A stretch of 64,000 bases of DNA, from positions 756,361-820,360 of the forward strand of contig NZ_JAIFZO010000002.1 in NCBI RefSeq assembly GCF_026341275.1. The letters are read 5' to 3'. This DNA comes from Streptomyces ortus (lineage in GTDB: Bacteria > Actinomycetota > Actinomycetes > Streptomycetales > Streptomycetaceae). Made by a program: the position numbers and the translations under genes. Within the stretch, counting starts at the first letter, position 1. The number at the start of each line of letters is the position of its first letter. Positions 26,649 through 36,600 of this stretch are shown here, in pieces. The notes beneath the pieces are model-generated. The model had not been told where the DNA came from, did not search any database, and saw only the letters and a list, made by a program, of their open reading frames with translations.

Positions 26649-26998
26649 CGGACGGTCACCTTTCGCCGGTCGGCCTGGACGACGGGCGGTCCCTGCGGCA
26701 CGAACGCGGCCGTGAAGCACTCGGCGGCGGAGATGTCGAGCAGGACGGGCGAGCCGCCGGCGGTCACCCCGGTGTCGCCGGACGTCCAGCGGACGGACAC
26801 ACACGGCTCGGGCACCCCGTCGACGGTGTGCGGGCAGCCGGTGACGACGTACGCGTGTGCCGCCGTGACCACGGGACGGCCGTCCATCAGCACGGTGGAG
26901 TCGGATGCGGTGGCGGTGGCGGCGCGCCCGCCGTGCGGGCAGCTGATCACGGCTCCTGCGCCGAGCAGTCCCCCGGACGCCCCTGTCGCTCTGGACAC
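26645..26998 (-). CDS. PAAR-like spike-tip protein
   Basis: A 117-residue protein between gpV and gp25, the usual place of the spike tip (Afp10/PAAR). It starts MSRATGASGGLLGAGAVISC and contains two Cys-Pro-His motifs (ISCPHGG, TGCPHTVDG) plus further Cys at VPEPCVSV and SAAECFTA. Classical PAAR tips bind zinc with Cys/His, so this is plausibly a divergent metal-bound tip. The sequence is otherwise beta-rich, without canonical PAAR repeats. Overlaps gp25 by 4 nt. Confidence 0.7.
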   Translation of the reverse strand: MSRATGASGGLLGAGAVISCPHGGRAATATASDSTVLMDGRPVVTAAHAYVVTGCPHTVDGVPEPCVSVRWTSGDTGVTAGGSPVLLDISAAECFTAAFVPQGPPVVQADRRKVTVR

Positions 26999-27065
26999 TT
27001 GATGGTCCCCCGTCTTCCTAGTCTTCTCGTCTTCGTCTTCGACTTCTTCGACTTCTTCGACTTCT

Positions 27066-27602
27066 TCATCGCTTCGAGAGCACGGTCAGCTGGCCCTCGT
27101 TGATCGTCACTTCCTTGCCGCGCAGGACGACCTCGGCGCCCGCGCCGGTCGCGATGACCACGGCGTCCTCGGTGATGCGGATGTACGCGCCGCCCTGGGC
27201 CTGGAGGAGGATCCCCCGCTCGGCGCCGGAGGTGTCGCTCATCACGAGCTTGTGGGCCTGCGGCGTCTGCACGACGACCGGCTTCTCCGTAGCGGACGCG
27301 GCCAGTTCGCGGCGCGCGTCGGGCGGCAGCTCCTCGGCCGCCCCGTACCAGCAGCCCGTCCAGATGGGGAAGCTGGGATCGCCCTGTTCGAACTCCACCC
27401 AGACGCCCGCGCCGGGCGCCGGCACCACGAACTGTCCCGACTCCGGGCCGGTGAAGGGCAGGCAGGGCAACGCCCAGGTCGACGGCTCGTCGCCCAGGAC
27501 GTCCGGGACCTCGGCCCGGACGCGCCCGATCCGCAGCGGGTCGTCGTTGTCCACGACCCGGCCGCGGAACTTGCCGAGGTAACGATTGCCGGTTGCCGCC
27601 AT
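27066..27602 (-). CDS. Phage baseplate assembly protein V (gpV/gp5 OB-fold spike)
   Basis: A 178-residue central spike protein. The N-terminal OB fold has YLGKFRGRVVDNDDPLRIGR, VRAEVPDVLGDEPSTWALPC, GVWVEFEQGDPSFPIWTGCW and YGAAEELP. It is followed by a short triple-stranded beta-helix repeat (GILLQAQGGAYIRITEDAVV, VVLRGKEVTINEGQL). With the separate gpD hub 48 nt upstream it reconstitutes VgrG (Afp8). The 67-nt gap downstream contains a GACTTCTTC microrepeat. Confidence 0.93.
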   Translation of the reverse strand: MAATGNRYLGKFRGRVVDNDDPLRIGRVRAEVPDVLGDEPSTWALPCLPFTGPESGQFVVPAPGAGVWVEFEQGDPSFPIWTGCWYGAAEELPPDARRELAASATEKPVVVQTPQAHKLVMSDTSGAERGILLQAQGGAYIRITEDAVVIATGAGAEVVLRGKEVTINEGQLTVLSKR

Positions 27603-27650
27603 GCTGAACTGCTCCTGCTCTGTCGGATGTTGCCGGTCGGCTCGCCGGGG

Positions 27651-28790
27651 TCAGGGCCTGACGTAGGCGCTGCGCGCCTCCAGCCCCTCGCGCGAGACGG
27701 TGAAGTTCTGCTGGTAGGAACCCGGACGCAGGGTGTGTGTGACGGACTTGACGTAGTAGTCGCCGTCGTACGCCCGCCCCGCGCCCCGCACGCCGACCAG
27801 TTGGCGGGGCTGGAGGATGTAGCCGTGCCGGTTGACGTCGAGCGAGCCGGAGCCGGAGATGACGTCGGCGGACACGGCGGCCCGGGCGAGCAGTTCGGCC
27901 TCGGCCTGTTCGCGCTGCTGTTTGGCGGTGCCGGAGAGCGTTCGGCGCTTGAGGGCGGGGGTGGGGCGTCTGCCGAGCGGCGGGCGCAGCGGGCTGATCG
28001 GCGGCTGCGGCAGCAGGGTGGACACCCTGGTCCCCGGGTCCTGCCAGCGGGCCTGCGGCTCCTCGCGCGCGGTCCCGTCGTACGAGAACGTCAGCTGGTC
28101 GACGGTGGAGTTGTTGTCCATGTTGACGTTGAGGGCGTGCTGGCGGATGCCCAGGCGGATCTCGGGGCCCCAGCGGGCGGACGACCGGCCCGGGGTGGGG
28201 CCGGGCTCCAGATAGAAGGTGTAGCCGTTGGCGCGGGCCAGCTCGGTGACGTACTGGAGGTCGGTGCCCGTCTGGTAGTGGACGCGGAGGTCCTGGTGCG
28301 GGGGCTGGGCCACCTTCTCCTTGTAGACGTCGGGCCGGATGCCGTAGTCGGAGTAGCGGCGCAGGATCGCGAGGACGCGGTCGGAGGGCGGGAGGTTGGG
28401 GTAGCGGTCGGTCCGCTCCTCCAGGTCCATCAGCAGTGACAGGTCCTCGCCGGTGACGGTGAGGGTGGAGTGGCCCGGCTGGTTGCTGGCGCCGACCTCC
28501 TGGCGCACGATCAGGCCGTCGAGGAGCACGTCGGCGGTGCCCTTGACGCTCACCGAGACGATGATCCGGGTCTTCGGGTCGAAGAAGCCCTCCGGGAGCA
28601 GGGCGCGGTTGATGAGCCCGTTCTTGGTGAGGTCGAAGGCGAGCTGGAAGCCGCTGCGTTCGCCGGCGGTGGCGGTGATCTGGGCGGACAGCAGCGCTTC
28701 GGTGACCTCGGCGGGGACGGGGCGGGTGAGCTTGGGTCCCATGCGGAGGGTGAGGTGTACGGGGCCCTGGCCCACGGGGACGTCAAACAC
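27651..28790 (-). CDS. gpD-like hub protein (VgrG N-terminal half)
   Basis: A 379-residue late-control gpD-type protein (T4 gp27 fold) forming the trimeric hub that joins tube and spike. Typical stretches: ALLPEGFFDPKTRIIVSVSV, VLLDGLIVRQEVGASNQPG, STLTVTGEDLSLLMDLEE, GTDLQYVTELARANGYTFYL, DGDYYVKSVTHTLRPGSYQQ and NFTVSREGL. A charged/Gln-rich helix (residues about 285-310) interrupts the second half. It overlaps the LysM gene upstream by 8 nt. Confidence 0.9.
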   Translation of the reverse strand: MFDVPVGQGPVHLTLRMGPKLTRPVPAEVTEALLSAQITATAGERSGFQLAFDLTKNGLINRALLPEGFFDPKTRIIVSVSVKGTADVLLDGLIVRQEVGASNQPGHSTLTVTGEDLSLLMDLEERTDRYPNLPPSDRVLAILRRYSDYGIRPDVYKEKVAQPPHQDLRVHYQTGTDLQYVTELARANGYTFYLEPGPTPGRSSARWGPEIRLGIRQHALNVNMDNNSTVDQLTFSYDGTAREEPQARWQDPGTRVSTLLPQPPISPLRPPLGRRPTPALKRRTLSGTAKQQREQAEAELLARAAVSADVISGSGSLDVNRHGYILQPRQLVGVRGAGRAYDGDYYVKSVTHTLRPGSYQQNFTVSREGLEARSAYVRP

Positions 28791-29166
28791 GCCGCTCTCC
28801 CCCGTTGCCGGGGAGCGGCACGTCGATGACCTGGCCGGCCTCGTCGGTCAGCTCACGCGGGTCGAGGACGGGGTTGGCGTCGGCGATCTGCCACCACTGG
28901 GCGGGGTCGCCGAAGTAGCGCCGGCCGAGGAGGTCGGGGCGGTCGCCCGCGCTGACGGTGTGGGTCCGGCTCTCGTCCTGCGCGTCGCCCGCTTCTGGCT
29001 GCGGAGGCAGCGGGGGCAGCAACCGGCGCTTCGTGTACCGGACTTCGGTGCCGTCCGCCTGCCGGTGGATGCCGATGTCCGCGTCGTGGTAGCGGCTTGA
29101 GCGGGGGTAGGGGTGCGCGCCGGGGATGGCGTCGAGGGCGTTCTCGTAGGGCTCGATGTCTGCCAT
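28783..29166 (-). CDS. LysM-type hub adaptor (gp53-like)
   Basis: A 127-residue baseplate adaptor. The C-terminal half reads HTVSAGDRPDLLGRRYFGDP, then AQWWQIADANPVLDPREL, a LysM/gp53-like module found in contractile-tail adaptors that link the tube initiator to the hub. The N-terminal half (HPYPRSSRYHDADIGI, EVRYTKRRLLPPLPPQPE) resembles tail proteins of the P2 gpX type. Located between the tube-initiator-like protein (10-nt gap) and gpD (8-nt overlap). Confidence 0.82.
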   Translation of the reverse strand: MADIEPYENALDAIPGAHPYPRSSRYHDADIGIHRQADGTEVRYTKRRLLPPLPPQPEAGDAQDESRTHTVSAGDRPDLLGRRYFGDPAQWWQIADANPVLDPRELTDEAGQVIDVPLPGNGGERRV

Positions 29167-29176
29167 GGCCGCTGTC

Positions 29177-29893
29177 TCAGCCCCTTCCGCTCAGAGTGAA
29201 GCCCGTGCCCGTGCCCGTGCTCATGCCCGCGCCGCCCGTGAGGCCGAGTCCGCCGAGGCTGCCTCTGCGGGCGGCTGCCGCGAGGCGTTCCTTCTGGGCG
29301 AGATGGGCCAGGTAGAAGTCGGCGCCCCGGTGTCCGGCGGGCAGGTCGCTGACGGTGAGGACCTTCAGCCCGATCGAGAGGGATGCCCGGATCGGATTGA
29401 GGTCGATGTCGAAGGCGGATTCGTTGATGGACAGTTCGGTGATCCGCACGGGCATGACGCGTTTGCTGCCCCAGGTGAACAGGGTCAGCGGCATCTCGAT
29501 GGGGCTGATTTCGATGGCCCCCTTCTGCGAGAGGCGGGTGGCGTCGCGCAGTTGCCGGGTCGTGGGCTGCACCAGCATTTCGAGCGTGGCGAGCTGCGGG
29601 TGGATGCCGTCGGGGGCGGCGACCTCGAACTGGTCGGTCGCGTCGATCTCAGCGGCGAACTTCCAGGTCTCCTGGGCGGGCCCCTTGAGCCGCAGCGCCT
29701 CATTCCGGTCCCCGGACCCGCTCCCCCCACCGCCGGAGTCCCCACTGCCGCCCGCGGACTGGGGCGAGAGGGAGCGTTCGAGGGTGTCGGGATTGAACTG
29801 CAGCACGATGATGCGCTGGGGGGTGCCGCGATCGGGATCGATGACGACTATTCCGGAACGGATGGGTTTGGGAATATCGGCGTAACGGGTCAT
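29177..29893 (-). CDS. CIS tube-initiator / hub adaptor protein (Afp7-like N-terminal domain)
   Basis: A 238-residue protein with the domain that caps the hub and starts the inner tube in Afp/PVC systems. Conserved features: RIIVLQFNPDTLERSLSPQ, LRLKGPAQETWKFAAEIDAT, HPQLATLEMLVQPTTRQL, PLTLFTWGSKRVMPVRITEL and FDIDLNPIRASLSIGLKVL. A short Gly/Ser insertion (residues about 47-62) and a Gly-rich tail are variable. In many eCIS this domain is fused to LysM; here the LysM part is the separate next gene. Confidence 0.85.
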   Translation of the reverse strand: MTRYADIPKPIRSGIVVIDPDRGTPQRIIVLQFNPDTLERSLSPQSAGGSGDSGGGGSGSGDRNEALRLKGPAQETWKFAAEIDATDQFEVAAPDGIHPQLATLEMLVQPTTRQLRDATRLSQKGAIEISPIEMPLTLFTWGSKRVMPVRITELSINESAFDIDLNPIRASLSIGLKVLTVSDLPAGHRGADFYLAHLAQKERLAAAARRGSLGGLGLTGGAGMSTGTGTGFTLSGRG

Positions 29894-30603
29894 CGACGGG
29901 CCTCCAGACGGTCACGCAGGGGCGTGTAGTCGTACTCGGGGAAAATCCGGGGGAAAAGTTCGAGCATGTATGCCAAACGGTCAGAGAAATCCCGGAACCG
30001 CTCGTCGCGACTCGACGCCTCAGTGAACAGGTACTGCCAGCCGAAGGTTCCCTTGGTCATGAGCAGAGCATCGAGATATCCACAGTAGTCCACATCCATA
30101 CGAATGTATTCATTTTCATATTCTGGAGTACGATCGAGACCGCTGTCGATGAAATAGATTTCCAGAGAGTTCACGCCGGGCTGGATCCGGACGGCCGTCA
30201 TCATTCCGTTCGCTGCGCGCGGCGCGCTGTCGATGACCCGGAGTTGCGAGTAGAACTCCGCCTCCGCCGGAGCGGGTTCCTCCCGGACCAACTCCGGAGG
30301 CGGGTCGAGGAGGCAGTCGAAAAACTCCTTGATGGAGAATTCTCCGCGCAGACGCGGCAAGGTGTCGACGGTTCCCCAGCAGGACGACAGGTCGGAGATC
30401 CCCACCATGCACCGCTCAAGTCCCGGATCCAGGACCACACCCTCGAACCCGGAGACGCCATCGAACACTGCCGTCAGCGCTCCGGGCTCCTCCGGCTCCC
30501 CCCACTGCCCCTGATTTTCGAAGAAGATGTCGATGGAGTCGCATTCATGCAGCTCGGTGAAGGATTTCAGGTGAGCATTTTCACTTGCCGTCAGTTTGCG
30601 CAT
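29890..30603 (-). CDS. Candidate immunity protein for the adjacent DUF4157 toxin
   Basis: A 237-residue acidic, soluble protein with no recognised domain, starting MRKLTASENAHLKSFTELHE. It lies 30 nt downstream of the giant DUF4157 gene and overlaps the next eCIS gene by 4 nt. The region 29900-30620 is far more AT-rich than its surroundings and uses codons rare in Streptomyces (TAT GAA AAT GAA, TCT, TTG). The same drop covers the 3' end of the toxin gene, so both look acquired together. Position, acidity and matched composition fit a polymorphic-toxin immunity gene; sequence alone does not prove this. Start chosen for the AAGGGA ribosome site at the ATG at 30603 rather than 30633. Confidence 0.6.
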   Translation of the reverse strand: MRKLTASENAHLKSFTELHECDSIDIFFENQGQWGEPEEPGALTAVFDGVSGFEGVVLDPGLERCMVGISDLSSCWGTVDTLPRLRGEFSIKEFFDCLLDPPPELVREEPAPAEAEFYSQLRVIDSAPRAANGMMTAVRIQPGVNSLEIYFIDSGLDRTPEYENEYIRMDVDYCGYLDALLMTKGTFGWQYLFTEASSRDERFRDFSDRLAYMLELFPRIFPEYDYTPLRDRLEARR

Positions 30604-30633
30604 GCTGCATTCCCTTTGATTCGGCCGCCCCAC

Positions 30634-33600
30634 CTAGGGCTTGGGATCGAACGTAGCGTGTGAGGCGATCAGAGCATCGAGGAGGTTCTGTTTGTCGGAG
30701 GCATAGTTTTCAAGGGGCGTCTTCTTTTTCGCGTGCAGGGCATCGATCGCGGCCAGAAGCTGCGTCCTGGACCTGACGTTCCGCCCCCTCGACTTCACCG
30801 CTTCCTCAATCAACTTCGCGAACGATTCCCGAATGAAGAGCATTCTTTCGAGGCGCGACACGGGATCGTGGTTGACGAAGACCCGGTTGGCCCCGCTCGG
30901 AATGGGAGGCTTCTCCAGCCTGGGATCCGACTTACTGGACGGCATCCCGGCAGGGGCAGGCTTCTCTACCCAGGTACTGCGCCGACGGTCCGGTTCATAT
31001 ATGCCCCATTCAGCCTGGAGATGACTTGGGAATCCAACAATGCTGCCACCGTGATAGTTGAGATCGATCTTGTACCACGCCGGCTTTTTATCCCCCGACC
31101 TCACCCAGCTCTCAGGATATCGCTCGATGTCCCACTTGAACCTGGTGTTGACCCCGCGCCGAGCCGGTACGAGATTGGACCCCTTCGCCGGCCCGCCGAG
31201 CCGTTTCGTCAGCAGATGCATGCGAACCCAGCGATTCGACTTATCGGTGTTGAAGTCATATTTGTTCAGATGCCTGAAACCGATGGGCTCGGTGGGCAGG
31301 TCCGCCTCGGTCGACTCCTCACCATGAGTGCCCACGAAGGCCTTGTTGATGTACTCGGCTTTGAAATTCCTCGCCAATTTGTTGTCAGCGAAGTTAGGAA
31401 TCCGCGTATTCGGCAGCGCCGGGTCGGCCGGAATTTCTATGTAATCGTCTTCGTCATCGGCCGAATATTCACCGGGGGTCACAGGAAGGGTGGGATTCAG
31501 GGTGGCGAAGTCGGTGAACTTCTTGTTCCCTACGCGCTTCAGCCCGGTGAGTTTGAAGTGGCGCCCCAGCCCGACGAGCATCGCCTCGTGCGTGCCGCGA
31601 GGTACGCCTTGCCTCAATTTGGGGCGAAGGATGCGTCGAAGTCGTTGCACGATGAGAGCCAGGCGGGCCGCCTTCGCTTCCGGTGACTCCTCTTGTCGCC
31701 TGCGATCGTCCTTGTTCGGCTTCTTGGGGTGACCGTCGCTGTCCTTGCCGTGCTTCGGCTTCTTGCCGTCGTGGCTCTTCGGCCTTCCGGCACCGTCCCT
31801 GTCCGGCTCGGGCTTGGCCGGTGTGTCCTTGTCCGGCCTGTCCTTGTCCGGCCTGTCCTTGTCCGGCCTGGGTTTGTCCGGCCTGGGTTTGTCCGGGGCT
31901 TTGCTGTCCGGTTCGGGGGTGGGGGACGGCTGGTCCGCCTTCGGCTTGGCCGGGGTGTCCGTCTTCGGGTGGGGGGTCGGGTCGGTTCCTGCCGGTCGCG
32001 GGTCGGCTGTGGGGTGGGCTTCGGGGACGGGGGTCGGGCGGGTGTCCGGCTTCTTGTCCTCCTTGGGCTTCGGGCGGGCGTTCTTGTCGTTGGCCGTGGG
32101 CTTCGCGTAGGCGGATGAGCCGGGCTTGGGAGTTTCCTTGGCCGGGCCGGTTGTCGTGGGCCTCGCCGGGCCCGCAGCAGGCGCCGGCTTCTTCGGTGTG
32201 GTGGTTGTCGGTTTGGGTGGGGTAGCGGGCGTGGGCCTCTTCGGGGTGGGTGACGGGACCGGTCCCGGGCTTGTCGGGGACGGGGACGCCGCAGTCGCTG
32301 GACGGGGCCTTCCGGTGTCGGCCCGGTCGTCCGAGGCCCGCCCGGCGGGGGCCTTGCCGTCGCCCCCGCCCCGTTTCTCCTTGCCCAGCTTCGCCGCCAC
32401 GCCCTTCAGGCGGCGGCCGACCTTCGCCACGTACTTGCCTATGCCGCTCAGCAGCGCCTCGTAGGCAAGTTCCAGGAGGGCGACGATGCCCGCCGCGACC
32501 GCCTTCGCGAAGAGGATGCCCGCGCCGCCCTGGCGGACCGCGCGCAGCCACGAGATGACCGCGCCGATCGCCCGCAGGATCTCGCTGAGCGCGCCGATCG
32601 CCGTGCGGATCGCGTCGATGACCGCCATCGCCCAGCCCGCCCCGGGGATGAGTTTCGCGATGACCTTCGTGATGACGATCTCGCCGATGATGAACGGGAG
32701 TTGCGGGACGATCGCGTCCCACGTCTCCTTGACGATCCGCTCCAGGGTGAAACCACCCTTGATCAATTTGTCGATCATCGCTTTCGGGATGCCGATGATC
32801 TCCTCGATCTTCGACTGGAACCACTGCTTCACCGCCGCCTGGACCTCTCGGAAGAGGTGGTTCTTCGCCCCGTCCACGGCGGAGTTCTTCGCGCCGCTCA
32901 GCCAGCCGCCCGGGTCGGAGAGGAAGTCGACGGCGATCATCATGAACTCGCCGAGCGCGCTGAGCAGTTTGGACGCGTACTCAAGGACCGTCTTCACCGC
33001 CGCGATCACGGCCTCGACCACATCGAGGAGCATCTTCCGCAGAATGCTCAGGATGCTGCCCAGCAGTTTCCCGATGGCGTTCAGCAGATCCGTGACGATC
33101 TGCTTCAGCATTTTCGCCAGCCGGTTCACCAGCGCGATCGCCGCCGAGATCAGGTCGCCGATGAACTTCCTGATCCGGGCGGCCAGTTCGATGATTCCGC
33201 GGACCAGGGCCTTCGCGAATTCGATCAGGTCGTCGATCAGGTTCTTGATCGCGTCGACTATGAACCTGCGCGCCTCGTTGATCCAGCGTTCGACCGTCGT
33301 CCTGAAGTTCTTGATGAAACCGACGACCGCGTCACGTGCCGCTCTGATGACGCGGACGATCGCGTTCTTGATCTCGATGACCTTCTCTTTGAGCCAGTCG
33401 AAGGCCTTGCTGATCCAGTTGCCGGACTCGTTGACGCTGTCGTCGCGCTTCTTCTCGGCGTCCTGTTCCGCCTTGGTGTTCGCGTCCCGGATCTTCTTGT
33501 CGCCGTCCGTCTTCTCCTTGGCGACGTCGTCGTCTGTCTTCTTCTCCTTGTCCTGGACGTCCTTGCGGACCTTGTCGTGCCGCTCGGTCTTCTTCGTACC

Positions 33601-36600
33601 GAGGTTCTTCAGCTCCTCGTCCTGCTCCTTGCGCCAGTCGGCACGCTGAGCCGTCACCTCTCCCAGTGCCTTCTCGCGCTCGCCCGCCTGGCTCTCGGTG
33701 TTCGCCGCGATCTCGGCGTCCACCTTCTGCCTGTGCTTCGCCTGTGAGTCGCGGAAGTCCCGGTCCTTGGTCCGGCGCCCCTCGGACACGCCCTTCTGGC
33801 CGTCGCTGAACGCCGCCCTGAACTGCGGTCCCCGGTCGTGCTCCGCGACCTCGGAAGCCGCCTCGGGAGGTACGGCCCCGGTGGACGCGCCGCCCTGCGG
33901 CACTCCGCCCCTGCCGCCCTCGGCGCCGGGCACCTTCGCCTTCAGCTGCTCCTTGGGGGCGTCGGGGTAGACCTGGTTCTCGCCCATCGGGCGGGCCGCG
34001 TCGTCACGGCCCGTCGTGACGGTCTCCTGGCCCTTGGTGTCGACCGCGGCACCCTGTTCGCCGGCCGCGCCCTCCGCCTCGCCCCGCAGTTCCACGCCGG
34101 GCGCGTTGCCCGCCTGGGCCTGTTTGAGCGCCTCGTCCTTCGTCGGCAGCCCGGCGAACTTCGCGGCCAGTTCCTGCGCGTCCACCTCGAACCCGAGCTT
34201 GTCCGCGAGCCAGCCGATCCCGAAGCCCAGGGCCATCTTGAAGGTGTCCCAGCCGCCCGGCTCCTCGGCCTTCTCGGCCTCGATCTGGCCCTCGGGCTCC
34301 TTGGCCCCCTTGACCTCGGCCTTCTTCTCCTCGGGCGCCTCGGACTTGCGCGCCGGGTCCTGGGAGTACTGCGCCGGTGCGCCGGCCTTCGGCTTGCCCT
34401 GGAGAGTCTGGGGCGCGCCGGCGGGCCGTTCCATCGACGGCGGGGCGGCGGCCAGTGCCTTGTGCTCGTCGCCGACGGTCCGGTCGACCGAGCCGCCCAC
34501 TCCGCCCATGGCCTCAAGTGCCCGGTGGGGCTTGAGGTTCGAGGCGGTAGCCAGGCCTGCCTCCGGGGACACCTGCGAGAGGTTCGGGGCCGGGGCCGAG
34601 TCCTTCTTGTTGCCCTTGCCACGGGCGGCCGGCACGGCGGCGCTGCCACCGCCCGCGCCACCGCCGCCACCTCCGCGTGATCCGCCGGCGGCGGGCGCCG
34701 ATCTGGCCGCCTTGGTGCGGGAAGCGGAGGACTCCTTCGCGGGGGCCGGGGATTCGGTGGCCCGGGTGGGCTCGGACCGGGGTGCGTTCGCGGGTCCCGG
34801 GGTCGCGGGCGCGGGCGCCGGTGCCTGCGCTGCCGGAGATTCCGTCGTCCCGGTTCCGGCCCCGGTCCCCGTCCCGCCCCCGGACGTGCTGCCGGAGACA
34901 TGGCTGTCCCGTGCGGACGACGCGGACTCGGACGCCCCCGCCGAGGACCCGGAGAACCCGGAGGAGCCGGAAGACCCTGAGGAACCCGCGGACGCCGAAG
35001 CCGACGACGCCTGCGGACCCGTAACAGCAGCCGAACCAGAGCCGGAGCCCGCGCCCACGCCCGCGCCCACGCCCGCGCTCGCGCTCGAAGCCGGGGTCGC
35101 CTGCGGGGACGCCTTCTCCTGCGCTCCGCCCGCCTTCTCTCCCCCGGCGGGAGTGCCCTTCTCCTCCTTGGCGGCCGTCTCCCGTACTTCTCCACCGCTC
35201 TCGGCGCCGCCGTCCGACCTGCCCGGCGCCTGTTGCACCGCCGTCTGCGCGGCCACCGGTCCGGCCTTGGGGTCGGCGCCGCTCTTGGGGTCCCTCGCCG
35301 GAGCGCCCGACACGGACGCCGGTGCGGCGGCCTGCTCCACCGCGAGACCGTCGAACCTGCCGTCGCCCGGACCGGACTCCCGGCCGGCCGCCGCGTCCGA
35401 CTCCGCCCCCGCCGCCGAGTCCCCGTCGGCGGGCCCGGTGCCGTCGTCGGACCCGGACGCGGACTCGGACTCGGCTTCGGACTCGGCCGCCGCGTCCTCC
35501 GCGTCCTCGGCGTCCCGTTCCGCCTGCACCTTGTCGGCCCTGGTCACCGGAGGCGCGGGGAACGACGGGACAGCCTCGGCGGCACCCGGGGACGGGTCGG
35601 ACGCGTCCGCGGTCGGTATGCCGGACATGTCGGGGTCGTGCTCCGGGATGAAGTCCTCCGGCCGGAGCTTGACGTCCCAGGCGCTCTTCTCCTCGCCGCC
35701 GACCTCGACCTCGGACTCGCTGCCGGAGCCGAAGGGGTCCTCGTCGGCGGTCTCCTCGGGGCCTTCGAGATCCTGGTTGCGTACGCCGTCGAGCCGGCTG
35801 AGCCGCGCGGGCAGCTGGGTGTCCTTGCCCGCGGCCGTGGGCGAGCCCGTCGGCTTCGGCTGTCCGGCCTTGTCCGCCGGCTTGGGGTGCTGCCCCGCCA
35901 CGAGAGCGTCCACGGCGCCCGGACGGTTCCTGGCGGCGGACTCCTCCTCGCTCGCCGCGGGTGCGCTCCGCTCGTCGGCGGCCCCCTTGTCCGCCCCGCC
36001 CTCCTTCCGCTCCGCACCGCTCCCGCCGCTCTCGCCGCTCCGGTCTCCGGGCGCGGCCCTGTCCTCTTTCGCTTCCTTCTTCTGTGCCGCGCCCTGCCCG
36101 TCGGAGCCCTCGGTCGTCCCTTCCCCGGACTGCCGCGCGCCCGGGGACTGCGCCGCCCCGGACGAAGGCTGCTGCCGCTCCGGGCCCCGGTCGCCGCCCG
36201 GCTGGGCACTCCCGTTCTCCGGTGTGGAGCCCGTCGCCCCCTCCGTGCCCGCCGGCTCCTTCTCCGGGCCCGGCGCCTTCCCCGTCCCGTGCTCCCCGGC
36301 CTGCTTCTCGGCCTGCTCCTCCTCGGCCGAGCGCCGCTCGTTCTCGCGCCGGAACCGCAGTTCCCCGGCCGCGTCGGCCTCGACCGCCGGGGCCTCGTAC
36401 GAGTCGGGCTCCTGCGGCAGGTCGCCGTCGGCCTCGATCTCCTCGACCAGGTCGAGCACCCGGTCGTGCTCCGAGCCGAGCAGCCGGTCCTCCAGCCGGT
36501 CGAGCACACCGTCCAGCAACTCTTCCGGCAGGCGGGCGAGTTGGTGGCGCGTACGCCTGGAACGGTCCTCCGGGTCGCCGCGCAGCGACCGCACGACCGA

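Noticed and set aside
27010..27065. GACTTCTTC microrepeat as a regulatory element
   Set aside because: Three short copies in a 67-nt gap inside the eCIS operon; nothing distinguishes it from simple-sequence drift.
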